Source: JAUSIK01 sp964547875
Lineage (GTDB): Archaea; Nanobdellota; Nanobdellia; Pacearchaeales; GW2011-AR1
Direction of reading: 5' to 3'
NCBI GenBank assembly: GCA_964547875.1
Contig: CAZJPE010000006.1
Span: forward strand, 1 to 52,651
DNA length: 52,651 bases
Position 1 is the stretch's first letter; each line of letters begins with the position of its first letter. Shown here piece by piece: positions 24,004 to 31,301 of the stretch. Both the position numbers and the translations under genes were made by a program. Below the pieces are notes generated by a model. The model was not told the origin of the DNA and ran no database searches. It saw only the letters and a program-made list of their open reading frames with translations.

Positions 24004-24837
24004 TCATGAAAATAATGCTTTAAACCAATTGATAATTCTTCTAAGAAAACTTAATTTTTCTTGTGTATCGCCATTTGATTGCGTTTCATTTAATTTTCTT
24101 AATCTTTCCCTCACTTCTGCAACTGTAACCTGTTTTGTACTCTCATTTTCTGTATTATTCGCTTCATAATTTGTTTCGTTAGCTGATGTAGCATTTGAAG
24201 TCTGATTAGTATCTTCTGTTTTATTTATCATTTCAGTTATCTCAATTATTTCTCCTGTTTTACATTTGCTGACTTTTATTATGGCATTTGAAGCCGACGC
24301 CGAGCTTAGCTCGATAAAGTAAGTTACATTCCAAAATGTAATTTTTTCAGAGGGATGCTTATCACTTGAAAGAGAGACCTGTTTAGAGCCTGCTATTAAC
24401 TTTACTGCTATTGCCTCCTGTTCTATTATATTTTTAGAATCTACAAGCATTATAATAAGATTTTTTATTGTTTCTATACTCTTCTCTTCTACTTCTTTAG
24501 ATTCTCCGTCAACTTTTATTTTAGCCTTCTCGTCTGATGCTTCTATAAATCCAACATTATATTTTCCCGTTATAATCTCTATATCCTGCGAAGAAGTTTT
24601 ATTTGATAAATCAACGCGCCTTGCGTCTACAATTAATTCTGCGCTAACTCTTTTGTAAAATGCGCTCTCTACTGTTCTGGCAAGTCCTATGCCAATCTCC
24701 CCAATTATCTTTGATGAGCCAGTATCTATTTCATCTTGGTCCCAAACGATTTGACTCCCATCTGTACAGTTTAGTTTTGCTGATGCTAGGGATATTGATA
24801 ATATTGCTAAAAATAAGATTAATGCCTTCTTTTTCAT
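24004..24837 (-). CDS. Secreted or surface protein with signal peptide
   Basis: This 277-residue protein has a clear N-terminal signal (MKKKALILFLAILSISLASA, probable cleavage after ASA). A beta-rich domain of about 170 residues follows. An Asn/Thr-rich linker full of N-glycosylation sequons comes next (TNQTSNATSANETNYEANNT). The short C-terminus is amphipathic and basic (LRRIINWFKALFS). No family is recognised. It is probably exported and glycosylated. Confidence 0.75.
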   Translation of the reverse strand: MKKKALILFLAILSISLASAKLNCTDGSQIVWDQDEIDTGSSKIIGEIGIGLARTVESAFYKRVSAELIVDARRVDLSNKTSSQDIEIITGKYNVGFIEASDEKAKIKVDGESKEVEEKSIETIKNLIIMLVDSKNIIEQEAIAVKLIAGSKQVSLSSDKHPSEKITFWNVTYFIELSSASASNAIIKVSKCKTGEIIEITEMINKTEDTNQTSNATSANETNYEANNTENESTKQVTVAEVRERLRKLNETQSNGDTQEKLSFLRRIINWFKALFS

Positions 24838-24880
24838 ATAAAAAAATAGGTTAAGATGTTTATAAAATTAGCGAAACCCC

Positions 24881-25114
24881 TTATACCTTTCTTCTTAATT
24901 CCTCATACTCTTCTCTGCTTAATTTTATTTGTTTTAATATTGCATTCAATAAACCTATTCCCAAATCTTCATTTCCATGAATAGGAACTACCGTTCTTCT
25001 TCCATCAAGATGTTTAAATCTTACATGGCTTCCTTTTCCATAAATTTTCTCAAAACCAAGTTTCTCTAGAATCTTACAAATTTCTTTTCCAGAAATAGGA
25101 ACAAGTCTTGCCAT
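24881..25114 (-). CDS. hicA: HicA-type mRNA interferase toxin
   Basis: This 77-residue dsRBD-fold toxin is the HicA/YcfA family. It shows PISGKEICKILEKLGFEKIY, then GKGSHVRFKH with catalytic H30, and VVPIHGNEDLGIGLLNAILKQI. The family cleaves mRNA. It lies two bases downstream of hicB on the same strand, forming an antitoxin-first operon. Confidence 0.93.
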   Translation of the reverse strand: MARLVPISGKEICKILEKLGFEKIYGKGSHVRFKHLDGRRTVVPIHGNEDLGIGLLNAILKQIKLSREEYEELRRKV

Positions 25115-25116
25115 TA

Positions 25117-25359
25117 TTATTTTAACATAATAGTCGGTTTCTTTATTTGGACTTGTTGCAAGCCAATAAATTTCATAGGCTTTACTTCTTCTCTATCTCC
25201 TTCTATACATACTTCTATAGCTTCTTTAATCCTTTCTAGAACCTCAGAAATTGTCTTTCCTTGAGTATAACAGCCCTGAATGTCCGGAACAGTTGCCACA
25301 TACCATCCATCTTCATCTTGCTCTATTAATACTGTGAAATCTAATATTTGTTTTTCCAT
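25117..25359 (-). CDS. hicB: HicB-type antitoxin
   Basis: This 80-residue protein has the partial RNase H-fold of HicB: FTVLIEQDEDGWYVATVPDI then QGCYTQGKTISEVLERIKEAI. It lacks the C-terminal DNA-binding extension found in longer HicB proteins. It precedes hicA by two bases and would neutralise it. Autoregulation, if any, cannot involve a fused HTH. Confidence 0.93.
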   Translation of the reverse strand: MEKQILDFTVLIEQDEDGWYVATVPDIQGCYTQGKTISEVLERIKEAIEVCIEGDREEVKPMKFIGLQQVQIKKPTIMLK

Positions 25360-25414
25360 GAAATTAGTAGAATTAAATACTATTTAAAATTATCTTGCTT
25401 ATCTTAAATAAAAA

Positions 25415-25498
25415 TGCGGGAGGAAGGGATCGAACCTTCGCAGGCACTAAGCCATTTGGTCCTTAGCCAAACCCGTTTGACCACTCCGGCACTCCCGC
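25415..25498 (-). tRNA. tRNA-Leu with apparent anticodon AAG
   Basis: The acceptor is GCGGGAG/CTCCCGC with A73. The D-stem is CCG/CGG, the long variable arm (TGGCTTAGTGCCTG) is leucine-type, and the T-arm is GAAGG-TTCGATC-CCTTC. The anticodon stem TTTGG/CCAAA is fully paired and encloses CTAAGGA, giving 34-36 = AAG (leucine CUU). A34 is very unusual in archaea, where GAG normally reads CUU/CUC. No intron is evident. A TATA-like element lies about 30 bases upstream (25527-25537). Confidence 0.9.
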
Positions 25499-25565
25499 TA
25501 ATTATACAATTAATCAAAAAGAATCTATTTATAAGCTTTAAGAACGAAAAAATGACCTCGCGAAA

Positions 25566-25576
25566 GTTTTATAAAC
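25566..25576 (+). promoter_or_regulatory. TATA-like element before the UUCG hairpin
   Basis: TTTTATAAACT lies inside the near-symmetric AAAGTTT-TAT-AAACTTT (25563-25579). It is about 27 bases before the likely start of the hairpin RNA described next. Confidence 0.4.
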
Positions 25577-25594
25577 TTTAAAGACAATAAATGT

Positions 25595-25650
25595 TCATAC
25601 TTGCGAGGTGCCATCTTCGGATGGCACTGACGCTTCCGTTTTCTTTTATT
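25595..25650 (+). ncRNA. Putative small RNA with UUCG hairpin
   Basis: GTGCCATC (25608-25615), loop TTCG and GATGGCAC form an 8-bp stem capped by an exceptionally stable tetraloop. A second stem GCG/CGC flanks it, then a T-rich tail (TTTTCTTTTATTTT). No gene on the plus strand precedes it, but a TATA-like box does. It is either a short independent transcript or an orphan terminator. ACCTCGC upstream (25555-25561) could pair with GCGAGGT (25603-25609). Confidence 0.35.
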
Positions 25651-26209
25651 TTCTTTGATTTAACTTTATTAGAACTTTGTTAAGATTTACAGAGAAGTCG
25701 CATGCTTTCCTTAATTTATACGATGAAGTCCTTCTAAAAAATCCATTTCCAACTCTTTTCTTAAATCTCTTTCTTAATGTATTAATTACAGGAATGAAAT
25801 CCGCATCGCCACTAATGATAAAGGCAATATCGTAGAGGTCATCAAATGCCCCTATCAAAAGATCATGCGCTAGATAAACATCATCTCCTTTTACGTCATA
25901 TCTCACACTTCCATCTTTTCCTGTTATTTTTCTCCAATCGCATAAGATAACTTTAAACTTAGGAATCTTCCTTAAACCATCGAGATATTCATTATGTTCT
26001 TCGTATCTCTTTAAATCATATTCTCTGTCTAACAGCGCATTATAATAATATACCATAATAAGCTCTCTGCTTCCGACTAAATCACGGACTAATTTTCCGA
26101 GATTTATTTCAAATCCTTTTCTTTCTAGACGCTTCGTACTGTGATAAAAATTTCTTCCGTCAATAAAAATCGCAATACGCTCCTTTTTCTTTTCCATTAG
26201 AAAAAACAT
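25646..26209 (-). CDS. NYN-domain nuclease-like protein (LabA/DUF88)
   Basis: This 187-residue PIN-like fold protein has the NYN acidic set. IAIFIDGRNFYHS contains D17, VKGDDVYLAHDLLIGA is the central acidic pair, and FIISGDADFIPVINTLRKR contains the SGDxDF motif. NYN proteins are metal-dependent ribonucleases or RNA-processing factors. The basic C-terminus suits RNA binding. It starts at ATG 26209 or 26197 and is transcribed separately from rpoD. Confidence 0.92.
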   Translation of the reverse strand: MFFLMEKKKERIAIFIDGRNFYHSTKRLERKGFEINLGKLVRDLVGSRELIMVYYYNALLDREYDLKRYEEHNEYLDGLRKIPKFKVILCDWRKITGKDGSVRYDVKGDDVYLAHDLLIGAFDDLYDIAFIISGDADFIPVINTLRKRFKKRVGNGFFRRTSSYKLRKACDFSVNLNKVLIKLNQRK

Positions 26210-26255
26210 ATATTAAAACTTTAAGTATTTATCCGAATGGGAATAGAAAACTATT

Positions 26256-26951
26256 TTATTTAATCTCTTTTTCAAACTCGTCCAAATTATCTGTTAGGGC
26301 TTTTATTGCCTTGAGCAAAATATCCTTTGAGGACATGTTCCCAAAAGATTCTATTATTAATAAAATTTCTGAAGTGTTGTTTATTGCATTTTTATCTAGA
26401 GATAGAATGTCTTCCATATCGCTTCCCTGCAAATCGCATATCCATTTATTGCCTTTTTTTTCAGCTTTGATTAGGCCATTAGAAGCTTCGATAATTCTGT
26501 CTATTTTTGGAGATGATGCAACTTCTAAAATATGCTTGTAATAGCACAATCCTGGAATGTGTTTGGCATGCTCAACTCCTTTGCCAAGACGAGCAGTTGC
26601 AACAAGCTCTAATTTATTCTCGTTTGCTAAGATTGTTATAGGAATCTTTTCGTACACCACTTCGCCCGCACCTTTTAGATCTCCTGTATAAACAGTGCAA
26701 GGGCCTTTTTTAGTAAGTTTGAATTCAATCTTTGTCTTCTCGCTCATTCCCTTCTCTGTTTTCAACGGAACTAGGCCAAGCCTATGAGCAATTACTTCGT
26801 CGTAAAGAGCAGAGTCATTCTTAAAAATCTCAACCTCGTCAATTGCCAATACAGGTATTTCAGTGATGCTTCTTCTTATGGCATTTGCCAGAGATTCATT
26901 TGCCTCCATTCTGATTACTAATTTTTCTTCTGAATTTTCTATTATTTGCAT
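26256..26951 (-). CDS. rpoD: DNA-directed RNA polymerase subunit D
   Basis: This is the alpha-like assembly platform of archaeal RNA polymerase (Rpb3/alpha homologue). ESLANAIRRSITEIPVLAIDEVEI then IAHRLGLVPLKTE form the dimerisation domain. The insertion domain is short and lacks a ferredoxin-like iron-sulfur cluster, since few Cys are present. It is 231 residues long and last in the eL21-rpoF-DUF655-S13-S4-S11 operon. An unrelated 98-aa gene separates it from S11. Confidence 0.95.
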   Translation of the reverse strand: MQIIENSEEKLVIRMEANESLANAIRRSITEIPVLAIDEVEIFKNDSALYDEVIAHRLGLVPLKTEKGMSEKTKIEFKLTKKGPCTVYTGDLKGAGEVVYEKIPITILANENKLELVATARLGKGVEHAKHIPGLCYYKHILEVASSPKIDRIIEASNGLIKAEKKGNKWICDLQGSDMEDILSLDKNAINNTSEILLIIESFGNMSSKDILLKAIKALTDNLDEFEKEIK

Positions 26952-26975
26952 TGTGATATTATTAATAATTAGTTT

Positions 26976-27272
26976 TTAAAGCTTAGGTTTCCATTCTAAG
27001 TTCTTTAATATATCTTCAAGATTTTTATTTCTCCACACAAAATAATTTATTAATGCTGATATGTTATTGCCTCTTATTCTATCTAATCTTTTAGGCAACA
27101 TCTTTAAAACAAGATAATCCTCTCTTTCTTCAATGCCCCTCTCTAATCCTATATTTATAGTTAACCAATTATCCTCATACATCTTCATACCTTCCTTATA
27201 CAATCTCTGATAATCATCAGATAAATTTACTTGATATAATGTATTATTTGATTTTAATTTTAGTTTAACCAT
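26976..27272 (-). CDS. Orphan protein between rps11 and rpoD (98 aa)
   Basis: ATG 27272 starts on the last base of the S11 stop codon, so translation is coupled. The protein is soluble and Asn/Lys/Leu-rich (MVKLKLKSNNTLYQVNLSDD…, ending ILKNLEWKPKL). No family is recognised. In most archaea rps11 and rpoD are adjacent, so this is an embedded accessory gene. Confidence 0.75.
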   Translation of the reverse strand: MVKLKLKSNNTLYQVNLSDDYQRLYKEGMKMYEDNWLTINIGLERGIEEREDYLVLKMLPKRLDRIRGNNISALINYFVWRNKNLEDILKNLEWKPKL

Positions 27273-27703
27273 TATACTCTCCTTCCTCTCTTTCCGCCTT
27301 TTTTCTTGGGACCGCCCCTAGGAACTCTTGTTGTGTCTAGAATATTCACTATTTTAAAACCTTCCTTTGCCAATGTTTTTACAGCAGCATGCACTCCGGG
27401 ACCATGCCCGGGTGCGCCTGTTTTAGCGCGTATTCTAATGTATAGATTAGCGATGCCTAAGTCTTTGGGCCTTTCAGCAGCACGCTTTGCAGCGAACATA
27501 GCAATTGTCGGATTTGATTTCAATCTTGAATGCTTTGTTATCATGCCGCCGCTTATTCTAGACAATGTATTGCCTACTAAGTCAGTTATATGAACAATAG
27601 TGTTATTGGACGAGCTGAATACATAAGCTATGCCTGTTTTTCCATCATCCTTCTTTTTTGCTTCTTCCTTAAACTCTTCAACTTCTTCTGCATTTTCATC
27701 CAT
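27272..27703 (-). CDS. rps11: Ribosomal protein uS11
   Basis: This is a platform protein of the small subunit. It has the standard core (GIAYVFSSSNNTIVHITDLV, then RIRAKTGAPGHGPG, ending RGGPKKKGGKRGRRV) preceded by an acidic N-terminal extension (DENAEEVEEFKEEAKKKDDG). It overlaps the end of rps4 by eight bases. At 143 residues it is typical. Confidence 0.97.
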   Translation of the reverse strand: MDENAEEVEEFKEEAKKKDDGKTGIAYVFSSSNNTIVHITDLVGNTLSRISGGMITKHSRLKSNPTIAMFAAKRAAERPKDLGIANLYIRIRAKTGAPGHGPGVHAAVKTLAKEGFKIVNILDTTRVPRGGPKKKGGKRGRRV

Positions 27704-28166
27704 TTGGCTGCGCTCCTATGTTTTTATTTTTCATATTTATCTTATTCTCCTCACTGATAGATACTATGTAACTTGGCGAATTAACAATTTTATCTCCAAC
27801 TATTATATGTTTATGTACTACAAATTGGCGCGCCTGCTTTATGCTATTTGTCAATTTTTTTTCAACTATAATGCTTGGAAGCCTTCTCTTTAACAAGTCT
27901 TCTATATTTATGGCTAGCGCGTCTGTCATTGAGTTCACTTTCAAGCCGATATTCCTTAGTTTATTGAAAAATACTTCCTGTTCTTCAATAGAGACTTTAG
28001 CGAGGGCCATTGCCCTTTTCCTAAAGTAATTGACTTTAGCTAATGCTTTCCATACCTCTCTCTTATTTTTTAAGCCATATTTTTTGACTAAAACATTTTC
28101 TTCTTCTATTCTTGATTTTTCAAATGGTTTTGTTGGCCTGGCGTAGAGTTTTTTTTTGCGTATCAT
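27696..28166 (-). CDS. rps4: Ribosomal protein uS4
   Basis: This is a primary 16S rRNA binder, 156 residues, with the S4 RNA-binding domain near the C-terminus (RLPSIIVEKKLTNSIKQARQ then FVVHKHIIVGDKIVNSPSYIV). It overlaps the S13 stop by four bases (ATGA) and is in the conserved S13-S4-S11-RpoD order. Confidence 0.97.
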   Translation of the reverse strand: MIRKKKLYARPTKPFEKSRIEEENVLVKKYGLKNKREVWKALAKVNYFRKRAMALAKVSIEEQEVFFNKLRNIGLKVNSMTDALAINIEDLLKRRLPSIIVEKKLTNSIKQARQFVVHKHIIVGDKIVNSPSYIVSISEENKINMKNKNIGAQPNG

Positions 28167-28669
28167 TGCTTCTCCTTGACAACTTTTAGTTTCTTAAATC
28201 CTACGACTTGCTTGTTTTTCCTGTCTCTGAAATGCGAACGGGTTTTCTGCCCCCTAGTGGGCTGGCCGGCTGCATGTCTAATACCTCGGTAGCTTCTTAT
28301 TTTCATTAATCTCTTAATATCGAGCTCTTTTGTCAAATCTAAATCTGTGCCGAGAAAATGCTTCATTTCCCCTGTTTCTGGGTCAAAACGCCTATTTTTA
28401 AGAAAAGTAGGAATAGGAAGCTCGCTTAGAAATGCCTCTATTTTCTGAATTTCATCTTTTGACAGCTCTGCGACTTTTTTAAATTTTGGAATGTTCAGCT
28501 TTATGCAGACTGCGTTAGACACTGCCCATGAAACTCCCTTGATTTTTGTCAGGCCTGTGTAGATATTTCTAGAGCTTGAAATGTCGTAGCCGAAAATTCT
28601 GACTAAGATTTCTTGAGATTCTTCAGTTCTCTTCTCTAATTTTGCTTCTTGCTTTATTTCTTGCGCCAT
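28163..28669 (-). CDS. rps13: Ribosomal protein uS13
   Basis: This small-subunit head protein contacts the P-site tRNA. It has the helix-hairpin-helix region (GLTKIKGVSWAVSNAVC) and the basic C-terminus with RSYRGIRHAAGQPTRGQKT. It is 168 residues with a Lys/Glu-rich N-terminal extension. It starts directly after the DUF655 stop, one base of spacing. Confidence 0.97.
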   Translation of the reverse strand: MAQEIKQEAKLEKRTEESQEILVRIFGYDISSSRNIYTGLTKIKGVSWAVSNAVCIKLNIPKFKKVAELSKDEIQKIEAFLSELPIPTFLKNRRFDPETGEMKHFLGTDLDLTKELDIKRLMKIRSYRGIRHAAGQPTRGQKTRSHFRDRKNKQVVGFKKLKVVKEKQ

Positions 28670-28670
28670 T

Positions 28671-29216
28671 TTATTTTACAAACAAATTAAATCTTTGCCT
28701 ATGAGCAAGCTCGTCGTAGATTCTTTTCTCTATTGCCTTTCTTGGATCAGGGACATTTGTTACGCGTTTTTTAATGTCTTCAAAAGATTCAAAAGCCTTT
28801 TCTTCTCTTGCTTTTAAAATCTCCTGGGTGTGCTTATGCCCAAATCCAGGGAGTAATTCGAGCTGATGCAAGCGGGTATTTATAGGCTGAGCTTTATTAA
28901 AAAAATCAATAAGATTCTTTTCGTCCTCACTGACTCTATTTGAAATGAATTCCTGCAACTGAATTTTTGCAGCTTCTGTTATGCGCTCAAATGGCAACCT
29001 ACCGTTAATGTAATGTATTTTGTCTCTTTTTTCAGGCCCTATATAGACTTTTTCTTTTTCCGCAAGTGATATTCCTCGCCTGGGTATGAGCTCAAGCAAA
29101 ACCAGAGTCCTCTCTCCCACAGCCTGAGCTATGGGTATTGGCTTACTATTCATTGGGTACCCATAAGGGAGGTAATCTAAGATTATTGCATAATCGTCTT
29201 TCTCTGCCATTTTCAT
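28671..29216 (-). CDS. DUF655 family RNA-binding-type protein
   Basis: This 181-residue archaeal protein of the DUF655 family (OB-like plus HhH) has DDYAIILDYLPYGYPMNSKP and YINGRLPFERITEAAK, then an HhH-type LELLPGFGHKHTQEILKARE. It normally lies between rpoF and ksgA. Here ksgA is absent and the S13 operon follows. Probable role: nucleic-acid binding in translation or transcription. Confidence 0.92.
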   Translation of the reverse strand: MKMAEKDDYAIILDYLPYGYPMNSKPIPIAQAVGERTLVLLELIPRRGISLAEKEKVYIGPEKRDKIHYINGRLPFERITEAAKIQLQEFISNRVSEDEKNLIDFFNKAQPINTRLHQLELLPGFGHKHTQEILKAREEKAFESFEDIKKRVTNVPDPRKAIEKRIYDELAHRQRFNLFVK

Positions 29217-29509
29217 TCTTTAATGATGTTAAGAACTGCATTTGCCTCGTCTTCATTTAGATTAGCCTCTATCAATATTTTATTTACGTCTTCCTTGTCC
29301 TGCGGAAGAAAATCAAGAATCTTGACTATATTGTCTTCTTTAATTTTTGGATTGTTCAAAGCAATGAGAGATTCTTTTATCTTGTCTGCTTTTTCTTTCG
29401 ATATCTTTGTAAATTTTTTCAAATAAGATAAGAGTACATCTTTTCCTTCTTGGACTTTTGCATATTCCAAGACTTCTATCATTGGCAATGGTTTTTTAGC
29501 TCGTATCAT
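29213..29509 (-). CDS. rpoF: DNA-directed RNA polymerase subunit F (Rpb4-like)
   Basis: This 98-residue all-helical stalk subunit pairs with subunit E. It contains LPMIEVLEYAKVQEGKDVLL near the N-terminus and an HRDC-like C-terminal helix set (…ILDFLPQDKEDVNKILIEA…). It overlaps DUF655 by four bases and the preceding orphan by four bases. Position after eL21 and before DUF655 confirms identity. Confidence 0.92.
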   Translation of the reverse strand: MIRAKKPLPMIEVLEYAKVQEGKDVLLSYLKKFTKISKEKADKIKESLIALNNPKIKEDNIVKILDFLPQDKEDVNKILIEANLNEDEANAVLNIIKE

Positions 29510-29751
29510 CTTACTCTCTCCAATTTAAATGCTCCTCTGTCTTCTAAGATCATTGTATCGTAGCCTTTAATATTATCTCTGTCTTCTATTGATTTTATTT
29601 GCATTATTTTGCTTTTATATTGTTTTTCTAGTGTATAATCCTTTATTATTGAATACGTTGTCATAAATAAACTACCTAAAAATATAGTAGATATACTAAA
29701 ATCTATAAAAAGATCATTTCTATATTCTTTCCTTATTTCTTCGTTTTCCAT
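29506..29751 (-). CDS. Membrane-anchored orphan between eL21 and rpoF (81 aa)
   Basis: There is one hydrophobic helix (about residues 15-35, DFSISTIFLGSLFMTTYSII) and a charged C-terminal domain ending DTMILEDRGAFKLERVR. The C-terminus aligns by eye with the orphan between rpoH and rpoB (DRD…Y…I-D/E-DRG…KL…R). It overlaps rpoF and starts one base after the eL21 stop. It is translated with the operon. Function is unknown. Confidence 0.75.
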   Translation of the reverse strand: MENEEIRKEYRNDLFIDFSISTIFLGSLFMTTYSIIKDYTLEKQYKSKIMQIKSIEDRDNIKGYDTMILEDRGAFKLERVR

Positions 29752-29752
29752 T

Positions 29753-30004
29753 TTAACCTTGAATCTTCTTTAGATGAATGGGCTTAATAAAATATCTTTT
29801 TGGCTTATTTAAGTCATTTATTTCCACATTATATGCTCTTCCCTGTCTGCTGATAACTTTGCCTGTTCTTCCCTGAACACGCTTATAGCTGAATGGAATG
29901 CTTAACTCTCTGACTACAGCGACATAATCTCCAGGCTTAAATTCCTGGAAATACCTGCTTAAAGGTATCTTTCCCTTTTCTCTTGGCTTCTTATGTTTAG
30001 GCAT
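29753..30004 (-). CDS. rpl21e: Ribosomal protein eL21
   Basis: This 83-residue SH3-like large-subunit protein has the expected PREKGKIPLSRYFQEFKPGD start and QGRTGKVISRQGRAYNVEIN core. It is the first gene of the combined eL21-rpoF-DUF655-S13-S4-S11-rpoD unit. It starts at ATG 30004. Confidence 0.96.
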   Translation of the reverse strand: MPKHKKPREKGKIPLSRYFQEFKPGDYVAVVRELSIPFSYKRVQGRTGKVISRQGRAYNVEINDLNKPKRYFIKPIHLKKIQG

Positions 30005-30040
30005 AAAGAATAAGAAAAAATTTAGTTTATAAAGTCTTCG

Positions 30041-30235
30041 CTATATGAATTTTTTAATAGGCATTTCTGTCACAGAGCCTTGATAGAGATCGCCCTCTTC
30101 TCTTGCATTTCTCATATTTTCGGATATGACATTGAACATCTTTTCTCCCCATATTTTGTAGCCACATTTTTTGCATACTTCAAAAGCACTATCATCTTCT
30201 ATCTCTGCTTTACAGAACGAACATTTTTTTGCCAT
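30041..30235 (-). CDS. Small zinc-ribbon protein (64 aa)
   Basis: The N-terminus MAKKCSFCKAEIEDDS and then FEVCKKCGYKIWGEKMF supplies four Cys as CxxC…CxxC, a zinc ribbon. The tail is acidic and then hydrophobic. It lies 36 bases upstream of eL21 on the same strand. Such proteins often bind RNA or transcription complexes; this one is not assigned. Confidence 0.85.
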   Translation of the reverse strand: MAKKCSFCKAEIEDDSAFEVCKKCGYKIWGEKMFNVISENMRNAREEGDLYQGSVTEMPIKKFI

Positions 30236-30305
30236 GTTACTCTCTTTTATTTATTTTTAGTATTGGAGTGATAGGTATATAAAGATTTCTGAATTATTTA
30301 ATAAA

Positions 30306-30521
30306 ATGCGGAAAAAGGCATTTTATTTAGTAATTGGAATTCTAATATTAATAGTTTTAGCACTTTCATATTTTATTAATATAAATATAGAAAAAGAGGC
30401 AGGTTACATAGTTCAAACAACTTTATTAGGGATTTTAATATTTTATAATCCGTTTATTTTAGGAATTTATATTTTAATAGCTATAATTCTAATTGCAAAG
30501 GGCGGAAGAAAATCATCCTAG
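30306..30521 (+). CDS. Small two-helix membrane protein (71 aa)
   Basis: Two or three hydrophobic segments (LVIGILILIVLALSYF near residue 8, then LGILIFYNPFILGIYILIAIIL) occupy nearly the whole protein, with a basic tail GGRKSS. It is convergent with the DsbA-like gene, overlapping its end by nine bases. No family is recognised. Confidence 0.6.
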   Translation: MRKKAFYLVIGILILIVLALSYFININIEKEAGYIVQTTLLGILIFYNPFILGIYILIAIILIAKGGRKSS

Positions 30522-31301
30522 TTCAGATTCAATTGCTTGCTGAAATGCTGGAAATGGTTGCGCTCCGCTGATAATCTTTCCATTAATAAAAAATGCAGGC
30601 GTTCCCTGGACACCATCTTGCTGTCCTTCGCTGAAATCTTTCTGAACCACTGTAGCCATCTTACCAGATTGAAGACACGAATCAAATTGTTGCATATTTA
30701 ATCCTATCTCATTAGCCCATAGCCTAAGGCTTGCTATACTTAACGATTGCTGATTCTCAAATATTTTATCATGCATAGCCCAATAGCCCTCGTCACCTTT
30801 CTGTTCTTTTACGCATCGAGTTGCCTCTGCGGCCTTTTGCGCATTGGGGTGAAAGCTTAAAGGGAAATCTTTATACACGAACCTAACCTTTCCAGTGTTG
30901 ATATATCTGCTTTCAATCAAAGACAATGTTTCAGAATAAAACCTCCCGCAGAAAGGGCATTCGTAATCTGAATATTCCACAACGATAACTGGAGCATTTT
31001 CATTCCCTTTGTAAGGAGAGCCTTCTATATTTATCTTGACTTCGGAAGGGTTTGGCGGAGCTAAGAGTGGCGCAGGAGCGTTTTCTTCTTTTACGACATT
31101 CCCAGTTATTGTAGTTTGCTTTCCAGAAAAGAATATACCGAAACTATTTATTATACTTAAAACAAAAGTAGCGAAAACAATAATTGTTAATAATTTCATC
31201 CTATCAAAATTTTTAAAATTTGTGCTAATTACCTTAATACCTGGTTTTCCCTCGTTTTCCACTTCTATGCTCTCATTTTTGCTCAATTCTTTTTCATCCA
31301 T
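30513..31301 (-). CDS. Membrane-anchored DsbA-like thiol oxidoreductase
   Basis: This 262-residue protein has an acidic cytoplasmic N-terminus, one membrane helix (about 36-58), a Pro/Ala linker and a DsbA-type thioredoxin fold. The active site is ECPFCGRFY (C115, C118), and the cis-Pro region is QGTPAFFINGKIISG. It forms or isomerises disulfides outside the membrane. Its start overlaps the end of the giant Cys-rich gene by eight bases. That placement makes the giant protein a very likely substrate. Confidence 0.93.
   Translation of the reverse strand: MDEKELSKNESIEVENEGKPGIKVISTNFKNFDRMKLLTIIVFATFVLSIINSFGIFFSGKQTTITGNVVKEENAPAPLLAPPNPSEVKINIEGSPYKGNENAPVIVVEYSDYECPFCGRFYSETLSLIESRYINTGKVRFVYKDFPLSFHPNAQKAAEATRCVKEQKGDEGYWAMHDKIFENQQSLSIASLRLWANEIGLNMQQFDSCLQSGKMATVVQKDFSEGQQDGVQGTPAFFINGKIISGAQPFPAFQQAIESELG

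Noticed and set aside
25595..25650. Box C/D or k-turn RNA
   Set aside because: CUGA and GA-rich positions occur, but the C box and proper tandem G-A geometry are missing.
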